Assembly (NCBI RefSeq): GCF_015155755.1
Contig: NZ_VWPI01000016.1
Coordinates: 1 to 40,998, forward strand
DNA: 40,998 nucleotides
From: Komagataeibacter sp. FXV3
GTDB taxonomy: Bacteria; Pseudomonadota; Alphaproteobacteria; Acetobacterales; Acetobacteraceae
Reading direction: 5' to 3'
In this document: piece by piece, positions 33,540 through 40,998 of the stretch
Numbering within the stretch: the first letter of the stretch is position 1
How the letters are laid out: each line of letters starts with the position of its first letter
Made by a program: the position numbers and the translations under genes
The notes under the pieces: model-generated
The model's input: the letters and a program-made list of their open reading frames with translations, nothing else
Told to the model about the DNA's origin: nothing
Databases searched by the model: none

Positions 33540-34661
33540 TCAGGCGGGAAGGTCATGCCATGTCTTTCCTTGCCGATGCGGGGGCAGGGTAGCCGCATGG
33601 ACACCACGCGCGACGGCACGGGCAAGGGTATCCGCCGCGACGGATCCCAACCGGGCAATGGTCAGTTCGCGGTTCTGTCCGGGGATTTCTTTCTGCGCGG
33701 TGGACAGGGCGAATACCACATCCCCGTCAAACGGCGAATGGATGGGACGGATCGCGCGTGCAAGCCCGTCCTGTGCCATCATGGCAACACGCTTGAGTTC
33801 ATCCGCGTCCAGTCGTGCGTCCACGGCAATGCAGGCGATGGTGGTATTGGCACGCGCGCCGGGGTTCAGCTTGGCCTCACCCCAGTCTTCGCCATAGACC
33901 GATCGGGTTGACGCGCCCAGCCCGCCAAATTCATTGTCAATTTCCAGCGGTCCGGCCCAGAAATTGCGCGTGCCCGGCACCACTACCGAACCAAGGCTGT
34001 TCACACAGACCAGCGCGCCGACAGTCATACCATCACCTGTCTGGAAAGAGGCAGATCCCAGCCCCCCTTTCAGGCTGCCCGCGCTCGCGCCATATCCACC
34101 TCCTGCCGTACCCAGTGCGAATGGCCCGGCCTTGGCATGACGGATCGCCTGCTCACCCAATCGGCGATAGGGCGGATTGGTCCCCCACTGCTTGTCGCCC
34201 GCATTGGCAAGATCATACAGTACGGCGGTAGGCACGATGGGTGATGGGGGCACGCCCTTTTTGGAAATGAGGGAGAAGCCACGCCCCTGCGCTCCCAGCC
34301 AGCTTGCCACGCCATCCGCCGTCGCTAGCCCATAGACCGAGCCACCGGACAAGACGATGGCGTCTACGCTGCGAACCAGGTTGCCTGCACTGAGTGCATC
34401 TGTTTCCCGCGTGCCGGGGCCGCCTCCACGCACATCCACCGCGCAGGCCGCGCGCTGGTCAGGCACGATGACCGTAACGCCGGTATAGGCGCGGGCGTCA
34501 TCGGCCAGTCCGATTTTCAGGCCGGCCACATCCGTCATAAGGTTCAGCCTGCCCGGTGCGCCAAGGCGTGCGGGAATGGCGGCTGAAACGGCATGGGGTA
34601 CAACCGCCATGCCACCGGTGGCCAGCATGGCCTGAATCAGTTGGCGTCTATGCAATTTCAT
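33540..34661 (-). CDS. P1-family N-terminal-nucleophile peptidase/amidase, exported
   Basis: 373 residues of the P1 (DmpA/BapA/NylC) family. Twin-arginine-like signal HRRQLIQAMLATGGMAVVPH with cleavage near VSA. Family core: MTDVAGLKIGLADD, DVRGGGPGTRETDAL, IVLSGGSVYGLATADGV and ALGTAGGGYGASAGSLKGGLGSAS. The autocleavage site is ANTTIACIAVDA at about residue 270: Asn-Thr, where the exposed Thr would become the nucleophile. Relatives cleave N-terminal amino acids, beta-peptides or 6-aminohexanoate oligomers. The ATG at 34661 overlaps the symporter stop by one base (TGATG) with AAAGG upstream, so translation is coupled. Substrate unknown. Confidence 0.9.
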   Translation of the reverse strand: MKLHRRQLIQAMLATGGMAVVPHAVSAAIPARLGAPGRLNLMTDVAGLKIGLADDARAYTGVTVIVPDQRAACAVDVRGGGPGTRETDALSAGNLVRSVDAIVLSGGSVYGLATADGVASWLGAQGRGFSLISKKGVPPSPIVPTAVLYDLANAGDKQWGTNPPYRRLGEQAIRHAKAGPFALGTAGGGYGASAGSLKGGLGSASFQTGDGMTVGALVCVNSLGSVVVPGTRNFWAGPLEIDNEFGGLGASTRSVYGEDWGEAKLNPGARANTTIACIAVDARLDADELKRVAMMAQDGLARAIRPIHSPFDGDVVFALSTAQKEIPGQNRELTIARLGSVAADTLARAVARGVHAATLPPHRQGKTWHDLPA

Positions 34662-36073
34662 CACCTTTCAGTCACAGATATCTGTTTGTGGGGTTGGGAA
34701 CAGGCGGTTCCGGGCACACGGGATATGCCACCCCATACAACCAGTGCATTGATGATCAGCCCGATCATGCCGGGGTTCAGCCCGGCTGGCATGATATGAA
34801 GGAAAAACAGGCCCATCCCGACCAGATCGCCACATAACAGTCCGGCAATAATGGGAATGGCCGGCACCCTGCGGTCAAGCAGGGCAACAATAATGCCCGG
34901 CGCCAGCTGGGTCACACCGATATAATACAGGTTGTTCAGTACGACCATCAGCCCCGACAGAGACGCCCCGCCCAGTACCGAGACCACAAGATAGATGGCG
35001 ATGGTGACCTGTGCCCCGATTTTCTGCGCACGGTCCGAATGCCCGGGCATGAGGTTGCGCGAAACCAGTGGTCCCAGCGCCAGACAGACGCCCGCCAGGA
35101 TCACTAGCGCCGATAACGCGCATCCCCCCGCCACCAGTCCCCGCGCCCAGTCGGGCAGGGTGGCGCAAACCGCGACCATAAAAACGTCATTGGGTGATGC
35201 AGGTGTTGCGCCCGATGTCCGGACATACAGCGCCATCATGAACAGAAACGGGAACATAAGCATGTAAAGCGGCATGAAAATCTGATTTTTCTGCAATGTC
35301 CGGGGGGATTTTGCAGTAAACAGAAAGGCAACCGTCTGTGGTGCGATACACAGCCCGATCGATTGTAGGATGATTGTTGATACAATAAAGGCATTTCCCC
35401 CCGGCAGGCCATGCCCACCGTTATCGGGGCTGGAGAATTCCGGCACGGTGGCGGGCCAGTGCATGGCATGCATGGCTGCATAGCCACCCATCACGATGGC
35501 CGCCACCATCAGAACGTCCTTCAATATGGATACATAGGCGGGCGCCCGGATACCGGATAGCAGTATCCACGCCAGCGTCAGTGATGCGCACAGGCCTGTC
35601 ATCACCATGCCCGGGATATGCCAACCCAGGTTGCGCACCACCACCATAAGGCCTGCAAACTGCATTTCGCCAAATGGAAGGAGAAATAATGCCGTATTCA
35701 GCACAACAAGGATTTCCAGCGCCCGGCTGGCGTAATGGTTGCGAAAGATATCGGCGACGGTAATGCATGCGTACCGCTGGCCCAATGTCCATATGCGCGG
35801 GTTCAGGAAATAACCCACCGGATAGGACAGCAGGATGTAACCCAGGAACCAGAACCCAAATCCGCTGCCTTGGGTGTATATGCCTGCGGGGAAACCCAGT
35901 ACGCTGCCAATGCTGTATGTTTCACCAATGGTCAGGAAAAAAATGAGGATTGCGCCAAACTGACCCGACGCCACAAAGAAATCGCGCGCGTTTCGGGCCG
36001 CATGGCGATATCGCGAATAAACGGCGATCAGCACGGAAGCCATGATGACAGCAATGAATACGGAAATTTCCAT
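34661..36073 (-). CDS. Sodium:solute symporter family protein
   Basis: 470 residues, about 13 membrane helices, of the SSS family (APC fold), clade that pairs with DUF3311 proteins. Features include RDFFVASGQFGAILIFFLTIGETYSIGSVLGFPAGIY near residues 30-75 and ILLSGIRAPAYVSILKDVLM near 170. It should import an organic acid, amino acid or amide with Na+. It starts three bases after the DUF3311 gene and overlaps the P1-hydrolase gene, so all three form one operon. Specificity cannot be read from sequence; the flanking amidase and P1 hydrolase suggest an amide- or peptide-bonded substrate or its product. Confidence 0.92.
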   Translation of the reverse strand: MEISVFIAVIMASVLIAVYSRYRHAARNARDFFVASGQFGAILIFFLTIGETYSIGSVLGFPAGIYTQGSGFGFWFLGYILLSYPVGYFLNPRIWTLGQRYACITVADIFRNHYASRALEILVVLNTALFLLPFGEMQFAGLMVVVRNLGWHIPGMVMTGLCASLTLAWILLSGIRAPAYVSILKDVLMVAAIVMGGYAAMHAMHWPATVPEFSSPDNGGHGLPGGNAFIVSTIILQSIGLCIAPQTVAFLFTAKSPRTLQKNQIFMPLYMLMFPFLFMMALYVRTSGATPASPNDVFMVAVCATLPDWARGLVAGGCALSALVILAGVCLALGPLVSRNLMPGHSDRAQKIGAQVTIAIYLVVSVLGGASLSGLMVVLNNLYYIGVTQLAPGIIVALLDRRVPAIPIIAGLLCGDLVGMGLFFLHIMPAGLNPGMIGLIINALVVWGGISRVPGTACSQPHKQISVTER

Positions 36074-36076
36074 CTC

Positions 36077-36343
36077 TTATTCCACTGGCTTTCTGTCTGC
36101 CTTGTATTGCGCGGATGATGACAGATTCGAGCAGGTATACAGACATGCCGGAACCAGCATGAAACAGGCGAATATCCAGATTATTTCTAGCGGAACCCCG
36201 AATAGCACCATCCTTTGCGCCTGCAGGGCAAGGCCACCCCCGATAACCAGACAGAAAGGCAGGCCAAGGCCGACAGCCAGCGCGGGAAGGGAAATGGCGG
36301 GGACTGCCTGCATGGCGTCATCGCGTCCGTCCTGATCGTGCAT
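36077..36343 (-). CDS. DUF3311-family small membrane protein
   Basis: 88 residues with two membrane helices (about 20-45 and 52-72: VGLGLPFCLVIGGGL and IIWIFACFMLVPACLY), the usual DUF3311 form. Such proteins are encoded immediately before SSS transporters and are probably accessory subunits, analogous to YhdT/YhdP-type partners. An in-frame ATG ten codons in (36313) would give a 78-residue protein nearer the family norm. Stop codon three bases before the symporter start. Confidence 0.85.
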   Translation of the reverse strand: MHDQDGRDDAMQAVPAISLPALAVGLGLPFCLVIGGGLALQAQRMVLFGVPLEIIWIFACFMLVPACLYTCSNLSSSAQYKADRKPVE

Positions 36344-36504
36344 TTCTGTCTGACCCTATCCTGTTGTCATTCGTTACGATGTCATTTCAAAGTGTATGGC
36401 TGATGCGGATACGATAGAGACGCGGTCGCCCGGCAATGTCAAAGCTGGACGTTGTAAGTGGAAGTCCTGTTGCCGAACAATACGGACCTGTTCACCCCTC
36501 CAGG

Positions 36505-37893
36505 TCATGATGGGGGAAGCGGCCAGCATGGCATGGGGCCACGCGCTGTTTCATACAGGGCCGCCAGCCGGATTGCCTGCAGATCAGCAAAACGTGGGGT
36601 TATGATCTGCGCCCCGATTGGCATACCGCTGCGTGAAAAACCACAGTGAACAGACACGGCGGGCTGTTCGGACATGTTCCATGGGACAGTAAAGGCAATG
36701 TGGTCAAAAGAGCGTTCCGGGTCGTTGGTCGGCCCCGGATATTCAGCGGGGAAACTGACATTTGGCGTGGTGGGCGACAGGACAATATCAATTTTTTCAA
36801 ACAGTTGAGAACATTTCTGCCGCATGGCAAATGTCTGCCCCAGCCCGTCCACGGCGGCAACACCGCTGACCTTCTCGCCACGCTGCGCCCATGTGCGGAT
36901 GAAGGGCAGCACCTTTTCCAGCCTGTCGGGGGGAAGCTGGCTCAGTTCCGCCCAGCTTCGCGCGGACCAGTACTGGTCCAGCCCCGACAGCATCGCGGGC
37001 GTCATGACCGGATCAACAGGGATGATTTCAGCCCCCATATCGGCAAGCACGCGGGCCACGTTTTCAATCGCAACGCGGATTTCGTCATCCAGATTCAGCC
37101 CGCAGCCCGCGTCCAGCATAAGGCCGACCTTCAGGCCCCGGACATCCATGCCCTTGTAATAGCTGTCCCAGTCAATATCCGTATAGGGCAGGCTGGTGGC
37201 GTCACGTGCATCGGGCAGGGACAGTACGTTCATCATCAGGGCCGCGTCGCCTACCGTGCGGGTCATGGGGCCTGCGCAGCGGCCGATATAATAGGGATCG
37301 ATGGGAATGCGCCCGAGGGAAGGCTTGAACCCGACCAGCCCGCACCACGCCGCCGGCAGACGGACGGAACCGCCAATATCGGTGCCGACATGCAGCGGTC
37401 CGTAACCCGCCGCCGCCGCCGCCGCGGCACCCGCGCTGGAACCGCCGGGATTGCATGCCAGGTTCCACGGATTGCGCGCCAGCGGGTGAAATGTCGAAAG
37501 CCCTGATGACAGCATGGCGAAATCAGGCACCGTGGTTTTCGCGAAAATCAGTGCGCCCGCTTCCTTCAGCCGGGCGGCGGGTGGGGCATCCTGTGTCGCG
37601 GGCACCAGCTTGCTGGCGATGCTGCCCTGCGGGATGGGTTGGCCTTTGGTCGCGATCAATTCCTTCAGTGTTGCGGGCACGCCATCCAGAATGCCGCAGG
37701 GGCGACCATTTATCCATCGCTGTTCCGACTGGCGGGCTTCACTGATCAGCCTGTCGGGTTCATAGGCGTATAGCGCCCCCAGCGTGCTTTCCCAGCGTGC
37801 GATATGCGCGATCAGCGCATTGGCGTATTCAACCGGGGAAAGGGTTCTTTTGCGGTAGGAAGAAAGGAGTTCGCGAGCCGTCAGATCCATCAT
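36505..37893 (-). CDS. Amidase-signature family hydrolase
   Basis: 462 residues of the amidase signature family. Ser-cisSer-Lys triad: Lys77 in GVPATLKELIATKG, cis-Ser in CNPGGSSAGAAAA (about residue 152), and nucleophile Ser176 in GTDIGGSVRLPAAWCG. The rest follows the family (VGFKPSLGRIP, GPMTRTVGDAALMMNVL). No signal peptide, so cytoplasmic. Family members hydrolyse aliphatic, aryl or cyclic amides, including the 6-aminohexanoate cyclic dimer (NylA). It lies 160 bases upstream of DUF3311 on the same strand with no terminator between, and is divergent from a LysR gene. A perfect palindrome at 37925-37938 lies 32 bases ahead of its start. Confidence 0.93.
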   Translation of the reverse strand: MMDLTARELLSSYRKRTLSPVEYANALIAHIARWESTLGALYAYEPDRLISEARQSEQRWINGRPCGILDGVPATLKELIATKGQPIPQGSIASKLVPATQDAPPAARLKEAGALIFAKTTVPDFAMLSSGLSTFHPLARNPWNLACNPGGSSAGAAAAAAAGYGPLHVGTDIGGSVRLPAAWCGLVGFKPSLGRIPIDPYYIGRCAGPMTRTVGDAALMMNVLSLPDARDATSLPYTDIDWDSYYKGMDVRGLKVGLMLDAGCGLNLDDEIRVAIENVARVLADMGAEIIPVDPVMTPAMLSGLDQYWSARSWAELSQLPPDRLEKVLPFIRTWAQRGEKVSGVAAVDGLGQTFAMRQKCSQLFEKIDIVLSPTTPNVSFPAEYPGPTNDPERSFDHIAFTVPWNMSEQPAVSVHCGFSRSGMPIGAQIITPRFADLQAIRLAALYETARGPMPCWPLPPS

Positions 37894-38197
37894 GGGCGTA
37901 GGTTTCTTTCATTTCCCTTCACACCCTGTAATTACAGGATGGATATTGGTGGGTGTGGAAGGGATGACTTGTTTCAATAACATGATGGTATGGGTGGCCC
38001 GTAGCGTCTGAATATCCCAAATTTGTGCGCAGGGTGGAATAAAAAACGATCTACAATCGAAACGATATTGTAAACCCATGGCTTTTCTGTCAGCCAGGGC
38101 ATGATTTTTCCAGTTCTCCGACTTTTTCCTTAAAACATTACGATCAGGCGTATATATTCCATGCCACTGGCCCGGTGCGTATCAATGGGGAACATAT
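37894..38197. other. Divergent promoter region, amidase operon / LysR
   Basis: 304 bases between divergent genes with no open frame of interest. It carries the 14-bp palindrome at 37925-37938 and several T-rich stretches suited to promoters. A LysR gene on one side and an amidase operon on the other make it a likely regulator-binding region. Confidence 0.5.
37925..37938. promoter_or_regulatory. Perfect 14-bp palindrome CCTGTAATTACAGG, candidate operator
   Basis: CCTGTAATTACAGG is self-complementary over all 14 bases and contains a T-N8-A core. It sits 32 bases ahead of the amidase start and about 260 bases from the divergent LysR start. At that position it could block or activate the amidase operon promoter. 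Candidate partner: the LysR protein encoded at 38198, though LysR sites usually have a longer T-N11-A form. Confidence 0.6.
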
Positions 38198-39121
38198 ATG
38201 TCACTCAAAGCCTTGCAACTGTTCCTGATCGTGGCGCAGGCGACATCCCTGCGGCAGGCCGCCCAGCGACTGAACATGACCCCCACCGCCCTGCGCCGCC
38301 AGATCGACAGCCTTGAATATTATTTCGGATCTGAACTGATGGATCGCAACGCAGGCGGCATCCGCCTGACCGAGGCCGGCCAGCTGCTGCTGGGGCAGGC
38401 TGCGCGCATCCTGAATGATATCGCGGTGACCCGTACGCGGATCGATGACCTGAAACAGTTGAAACGTGGCACGGTCAGGATACAGGCAGGCGGTGCGATC
38501 GTGGCCGAACTGCTGGTACCCACCATCTGCACGGTTCATGAACAGTATCCCAACCTGCGCTTTCATGTGTTTGAAAGCAGGGCGTCGGGCATGGTCGCGG
38601 CCCTGACTGATGGCGGGATCGACCTGGTGGTCAGCCTGTTTACCCCCGAGGCGGCCCGGTCCTTCGTCAGCCACAGCATGCAGCTCAGGCACAGCGTGAT
38701 CGTCAGCACGGATCATCCGCTGGCCTGCCTGGCGTCCGTGACCATCCGGGAACTGTCGCGCCATGCCCTGGCCATTCCCGATGAATCCTTTGGCGTGCGC
38801 CGGGAACTCAACCGCGCGGCACAGGCCTGCGGCATTACCCTCGACCCTGTATTCGTGACGGGTTCGCTGGAGATGCAGAAGGAAGTCGCGATGCGTGGCA
38901 TGGCGGCACTGGTGCTGCCGCCCGAATGTTGCCGGCGGGAAATACAGGGCGGGCTGCTGTGCGCCGTTCCCATCCAGCCCGCCAATGCCATCAGTGCGAC
39001 ACTGGATCTGTGCTGCCTGCCGCAGCGGCGCAAATCCTTCGCCTGTCAGGCCCTGTTTGACGCGCTGGCGCAACAGATGCGCATCGGTTTCACCACGGGC
39101 GCGCTGGAACGCGTGAATTAG
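38198..39121 (+). CDS. LysR-family transcriptional regulator, divergent from the amidase operon
   Basis: 307 residues. Helix-turn-helix at the start (ALQLFLIVAQATSLRQAAQRLNMTPTALRRQIDSLE, residues 4-39 in outline). A substrate-binding domain begins near RGTVRIQAGGAIVAELLVPT, with VVSLFTPEAA and ALAIPDESFGVRRELNR. The start is supported by GGGGAA seven bases ahead of the ATG. It faces away from the amidase operon across a 304-base gap, so it probably controls that operon in response to a substrate or product. Effector unknown. Confidence 0.92.
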   Translation: MSLKALQLFLIVAQATSLRQAAQRLNMTPTALRRQIDSLEYYFGSELMDRNAGGIRLTEAGQLLLGQAARILNDIAVTRTRIDDLKQLKRGTVRIQAGGAIVAELLVPTICTVHEQYPNLRFHVFESRASGMVAALTDGGIDLVVSLFTPEAARSFVSHSMQLRHSVIVSTDHPLACLASVTIRELSRHALAIPDESFGVRRELNRAAQACGITLDPVFVTGSLEMQKEVAMRGMAALVLPPECCRREIQGGLLCAVPIQPANAISATLDLCCLPQRRKSFACQALFDALAQQMRIGFTTGALERVN

Positions 39122-39270
39122 GGGCCACGGCCATGATGGCCCATAGGCAGGGCGTGAGGATGGTGAAATGACATGGCGGCGCATGGTCATGCCGCCCTGT
39201 AGTCCGCATTGTCCGGTAATGGAAATTCACTCCCCAACCCGGTGGGGTGCGTGATACATCTTTTCCCGAC

Positions 39271-40173
39271 ATGACAACCCAGATGATGATCGAACTGATT
39301 GCCGTCCTGACGGCCGTGCGTGACGATGTACCGCAGGTCATGACGATCGACCATGGTCGCCTGCTGCCATCGGGGCCGCTGGAAAGTACCCACCGCTCCC
39401 TGCAGGCAGGGGTCAGGGCATGGGTGGAACGCCAGACCGGACACCCCATCGGGCATGTGGAACAGTTGTACACCTTTGCCGATCATGACCGCCTGCTGAC
39501 CACGGGGCAGGGCAGGCTGATTGCCATTTCCTACCTCGCCCTGACCCGTAGCCACGCAGGGGAAACAGGATGGCGGGACTGGTACGACTATTTCCCGTGG
39601 GAAAACAGCAAGACGGATGTGGGACGGGACTGCCTGGCCATTATCGAACGCCTGCTGTGCCGGTGGGTGGCGAACATGGACAACGCTGCCGTGCGCGTGC
39701 GGCAGTGGCAGCGCTGTGTTTCCCTGTTCGCCATTGGCGACATGGTGGCCTGGAATGACGAACTGGTGCTGCAACGCTATGAACTGCTGTATGAAGCGGG
39801 GCTGGTTGCGGAAGCGGGGTGCCCGCCGGAAGACGCCGTGCCGGGACAGGCAATGCATCATGACCACCGGCGCATACTGGCCACCGGCATGGCGCGGCTG
39901 CGTGCAAAGATACGTTACCGGCCTGTTGTTTTCGAACTGATGCCGGAGGAATTCACGCTGCTGCAATTGCAGCGCGTGATGGAAAGCCTGTCGGGCGTCC
40001 AGATCCACAAACAGAATTTCCGCCGCCTGATCATGCAGCAGCAACTGGTTGAGGAAACAGGCAGAATTGAAGAAAACACCGGCGGTCGTCCCGCCCGGCT
40101 GTACCGTTTCTGCGGGGAGGTCAGGCAGGCGCGGCAGTTTGTTGGCACCAAGATCCCGCTATTCCAGCCCTGA
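39271..40173 (+). CDS. NrtR/NadQ-like NAD-biosynthesis regulator with degenerate Nudix domain
   Basis: 300 residues. An N-terminal Nudix-like domain (about 1-150) has LPSGPLESTHRSLQAGVRAW and RAWVERQTG where a catalytic Nudix box would read G-x5-E-x7-RE-x2-EE; the metal-binding acidic residues are mostly gone, so it should bind but not hydrolyse a nucleotide. A C-terminal winged helix follows (about 210-290, FELMPEEFTLLQLQRVMESL and HKQNFRRLIMQQQLVEE). This pairing is the NrtR/NadQ regulator group sensing ADP-ribose or NAD-related ligands. It is followed by nadA with a 143-base gap containing a near-perfect operator. Start: the ATG at 39271; an in-frame GTG at 39247 is possible and neither has a good ribosome-binding site. 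Confidence 0.85.
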   Translation: MTTQMMIELIAVLTAVRDDVPQVMTIDHGRLLPSGPLESTHRSLQAGVRAWVERQTGHPIGHVEQLYTFADHDRLLTTGQGRLIAISYLALTRSHAGETGWRDWYDYFPWENSKTDVGRDCLAIIERLLCRWVANMDNAAVRVRQWQRCVSLFAIGDMVAWNDELVLQRYELLYEAGLVAEAGCPPEDAVPGQAMHHDHRRILATGMARLRAKIRYRPVVFELMPEEFTLLQLQRVMESLSGVQIHKQNFRRLIMQQQLVEETGRIEENTGGRPARLYRFCGEVRQARQFVGTKIPLFQP

Positions 40174-40204
40174 TGAGAAAAATGATGCCTCACGAAAAAC
40201 CTGA

Positions 40205-40210
40205 TTGACA
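40205..40210 (+). promoter_or_regulatory. Possible -35 element for nadA
   Basis: TTGACA, a perfect sigma-70 -35 hexamer, lies 112 bases ahead of the nadA ATG; a weak -10 (GCTACT, 40229-40234) follows at 18 bases. The operator at 40261-40281 would then sit just past the start of transcription, suited to repression. Confidence 0.4.
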
Positions 40211-40260
40211 AGCGGCCTGTTTGCCTTTGCTACTGTCTCCACCGGCTTCTGCTGCTTGGC

Positions 40261-40281
40261 TTATACTCAATATGAGCATAA
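40261..40281. promoter_or_regulatory. Operator-like inverted repeat ahead of nadA (NrtR/NadQ type)
   Basis: Arms TTATACTCA (40261-40269) and TGAGCATAA (40273-40281) flank ATA; eight of nine positions pair. It lies 35 bases before the nadA ATG and 88 bases after the stop of the NrtR-like regulator gene. A symmetrical A/T-rich site with CTCA/TGAG cores at this place is the expected target of a dimeric NAD regulator. Confidence 0.75.
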
Positions 40282-40316
40282 AGAATGCGGCAGGCATGGC
40301 CGAAGGGAGAACAGGC

Positions 40317-40998
40317 ATGAACCAGATTAAGCCGCGTGGCGGAACAGACGGGCTGTATGACCGGGTGCGGCATCTGGTCCCGGAAATGGAATGGGAGACC
40401 TTTGTCGAGGATATCCGCGCGATCGAAACGCTCAAGCGTGAACGTAACGCCGTCATCCTTGCGCATAACTACCAGACGCCCGAAATCTTCCATTGCGTGG
40501 CCGATATCCGCGGCGACAGCCTGGCCCTGGCCCGGGAGGCGCAGGAGACGGACGCGGATGTGATCGTCATGGCCGGTGTCCATTTCATGGCGGAAACGGC
40601 CAAGATGCTGAACCCGCACAGCACGGTCCTGATCCCCGACCTGCATGCGGGCTGTTCCCTGGCGGATTCCATTACCGGGCGCGACGTGCGCCTGCTGCGT
40701 GAACGCTATCCCGGCGTGCCGGTCGTGACCTACGTCAACACGTCAGCCGAGGTGAAGGCCGAAAGCGATATCTGCTGCACGTCCGGTAATGCGAAGCGGG
40801 TGGTGGAAGGTCTTGGCACCGATCGCGTCATCATGATCCCTGATGAATTCCTGGCCCGCAACATCGAAGCTGAAACCGGGATCAAGATGATCACATGGGC
40901 CGGCCATTGCGAGGTGCATGAACGTTTCACCCCGCAGGAAATCGAGCGCATGCGCGCCGACCATCCCGGTCTTGTGGTCCTGGCCCACCCCGAATGCC
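40317..40998 (+). CDS. nadA: Quinolinate synthase, N-terminal part (runs off the window)
   Basis: 227 residues to the window end with no stop. NadA makes quinolinate from iminoaspartate and dihydroxyacetone phosphate in de novo NAD synthesis. Seen: [30 protein letters not shown] (family opening, residues about 45-75), [17 protein letters not shown] (first conserved motif), [12 protein letters not shown] (first [4Fe-4S] Cys) and [23 protein letters not shown]. The other cluster cysteines would be downstream. AGGGAGAA seven bases ahead of the ATG fixes this start; an in-frame ATG 15 codons upstream overlaps the operator. Probably followed by nadB and nadC outside the window. Confidence 0.95.
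   Translation, partial: MNQIKPRGGTDGLYDRVRHLVPEMEWETFVEDIRAIETLKRERNAVILAHNYQTPEIFHCVADIRGDSLALAREAQETDADVIVMAGVHFMAETAKMLNPHSTVLIPDLHAGCSLADSITGRDVRLLRERYPGVPVVTYVNTSAEVKAESDICCTSGNAKRVVEGLGTDRVIMIPDEFLARNIEAETGIKMITWAGHCEVHERFTPQEIERMRADHPGLVVLAHPEC

Noticed and set aside
33271-33897. A 208-codon plus-strand frame running into the P1-hydrolase gene
   Set aside because: It joins AT-rich intergenic sequence with the antisense of a conserved gene; no start signal or domain.
38201-39190. A 329-codon minus-strand frame opposite the LysR gene
   Set aside because: No recognisable domain; the plus strand has a clear helix-turn-helix and LysR effector domain with a good start.
1-40998. CRISPR arrays, tRNA or rRNA genes, transposases or phage genes
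   Set aside because: I saw no regular spacer-repeat blocks, no cloverleaf with a conserved T-arm and no transposase or integrase motifs in the translated frames.

Overview
The window is GC-rich chromosomal DNA from an alphaproteobacterium, most likely an acetic acid bacterium of the Komagataeibacter/Gluconacetobacter group. The basis is codon and GC style, a full-length NdvB-type cyclic beta-glucan synthase, and a dispersed AT-rich hairpin repeat at gene ends. The genus is an inference. I see no rRNA, tRNA, CRISPR array, intact insertion sequence or phage gene.

Layout. 1-154: 3' end of a Gly/Tyr-rich protein. 172-2173 (-): three overlapping membrane genes (DUF3649, PepSY-TM, DUF3325-like), probably a ferric-siderophore reduction module. 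2352-3673 (-): an RBBP9/YdeN-type hydrolase and a peroxiredoxin-like protein that has lost its peroxidatic cysteine. 3774-4700: AT-rich stretch with one 71-residue gene. 4794-7995 (-): a stress-type cluster with a membrane protein, a PfpI/DJ-1 protein and three small hydrophilic or secreted proteins; three of these genes share nearly the same ribosome-binding block. 8186-17050 (-): a 2858-residue cyclic beta-1,2-glucan synthase preceded by a 75-residue Pro-rich protein. 17528-19126 (+): CPA1 Na+/H+ antiporter. 19129-20946: divergent LysR/SDR pair. 21199-26288: ABC exporter, tRNA-uridine hydroxylase TrhO, ArsC and an amino-acid permease. 26749-27645 (+): lipid kinase.

28859-32845 reads on the minus strand as TonB-dependent receptor, PhoD, class A acid phosphatase, which looks like a transcription unit for scavenging phosphate from organic esters. 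33540-37893 reads on the minus strand as amidase, DUF3311, sodium:solute symporter, exported P1-family N-terminal-nucleophile hydrolase, with a divergent LysR gene at 38198. This suggests capture and hydrolysis of an unknown amide or peptide-like substrate. 39271-40998 (+) holds an NrtR/NadQ-like regulator with a degenerate Nudix box, then nadA (cut by the window end). A near-perfect inverted repeat just ahead of nadA is a likely operator.

The most distinctive features are the amidase/symporter/P1-hydrolase locus with its 14-bp palindrome, the phosphatase/TonB-receptor operon, the cysteine-less peroxiredoxin, the shared ribosome-binding block in the small-protein cluster, and the repeat family that in one case supplies the last codons of a permease.
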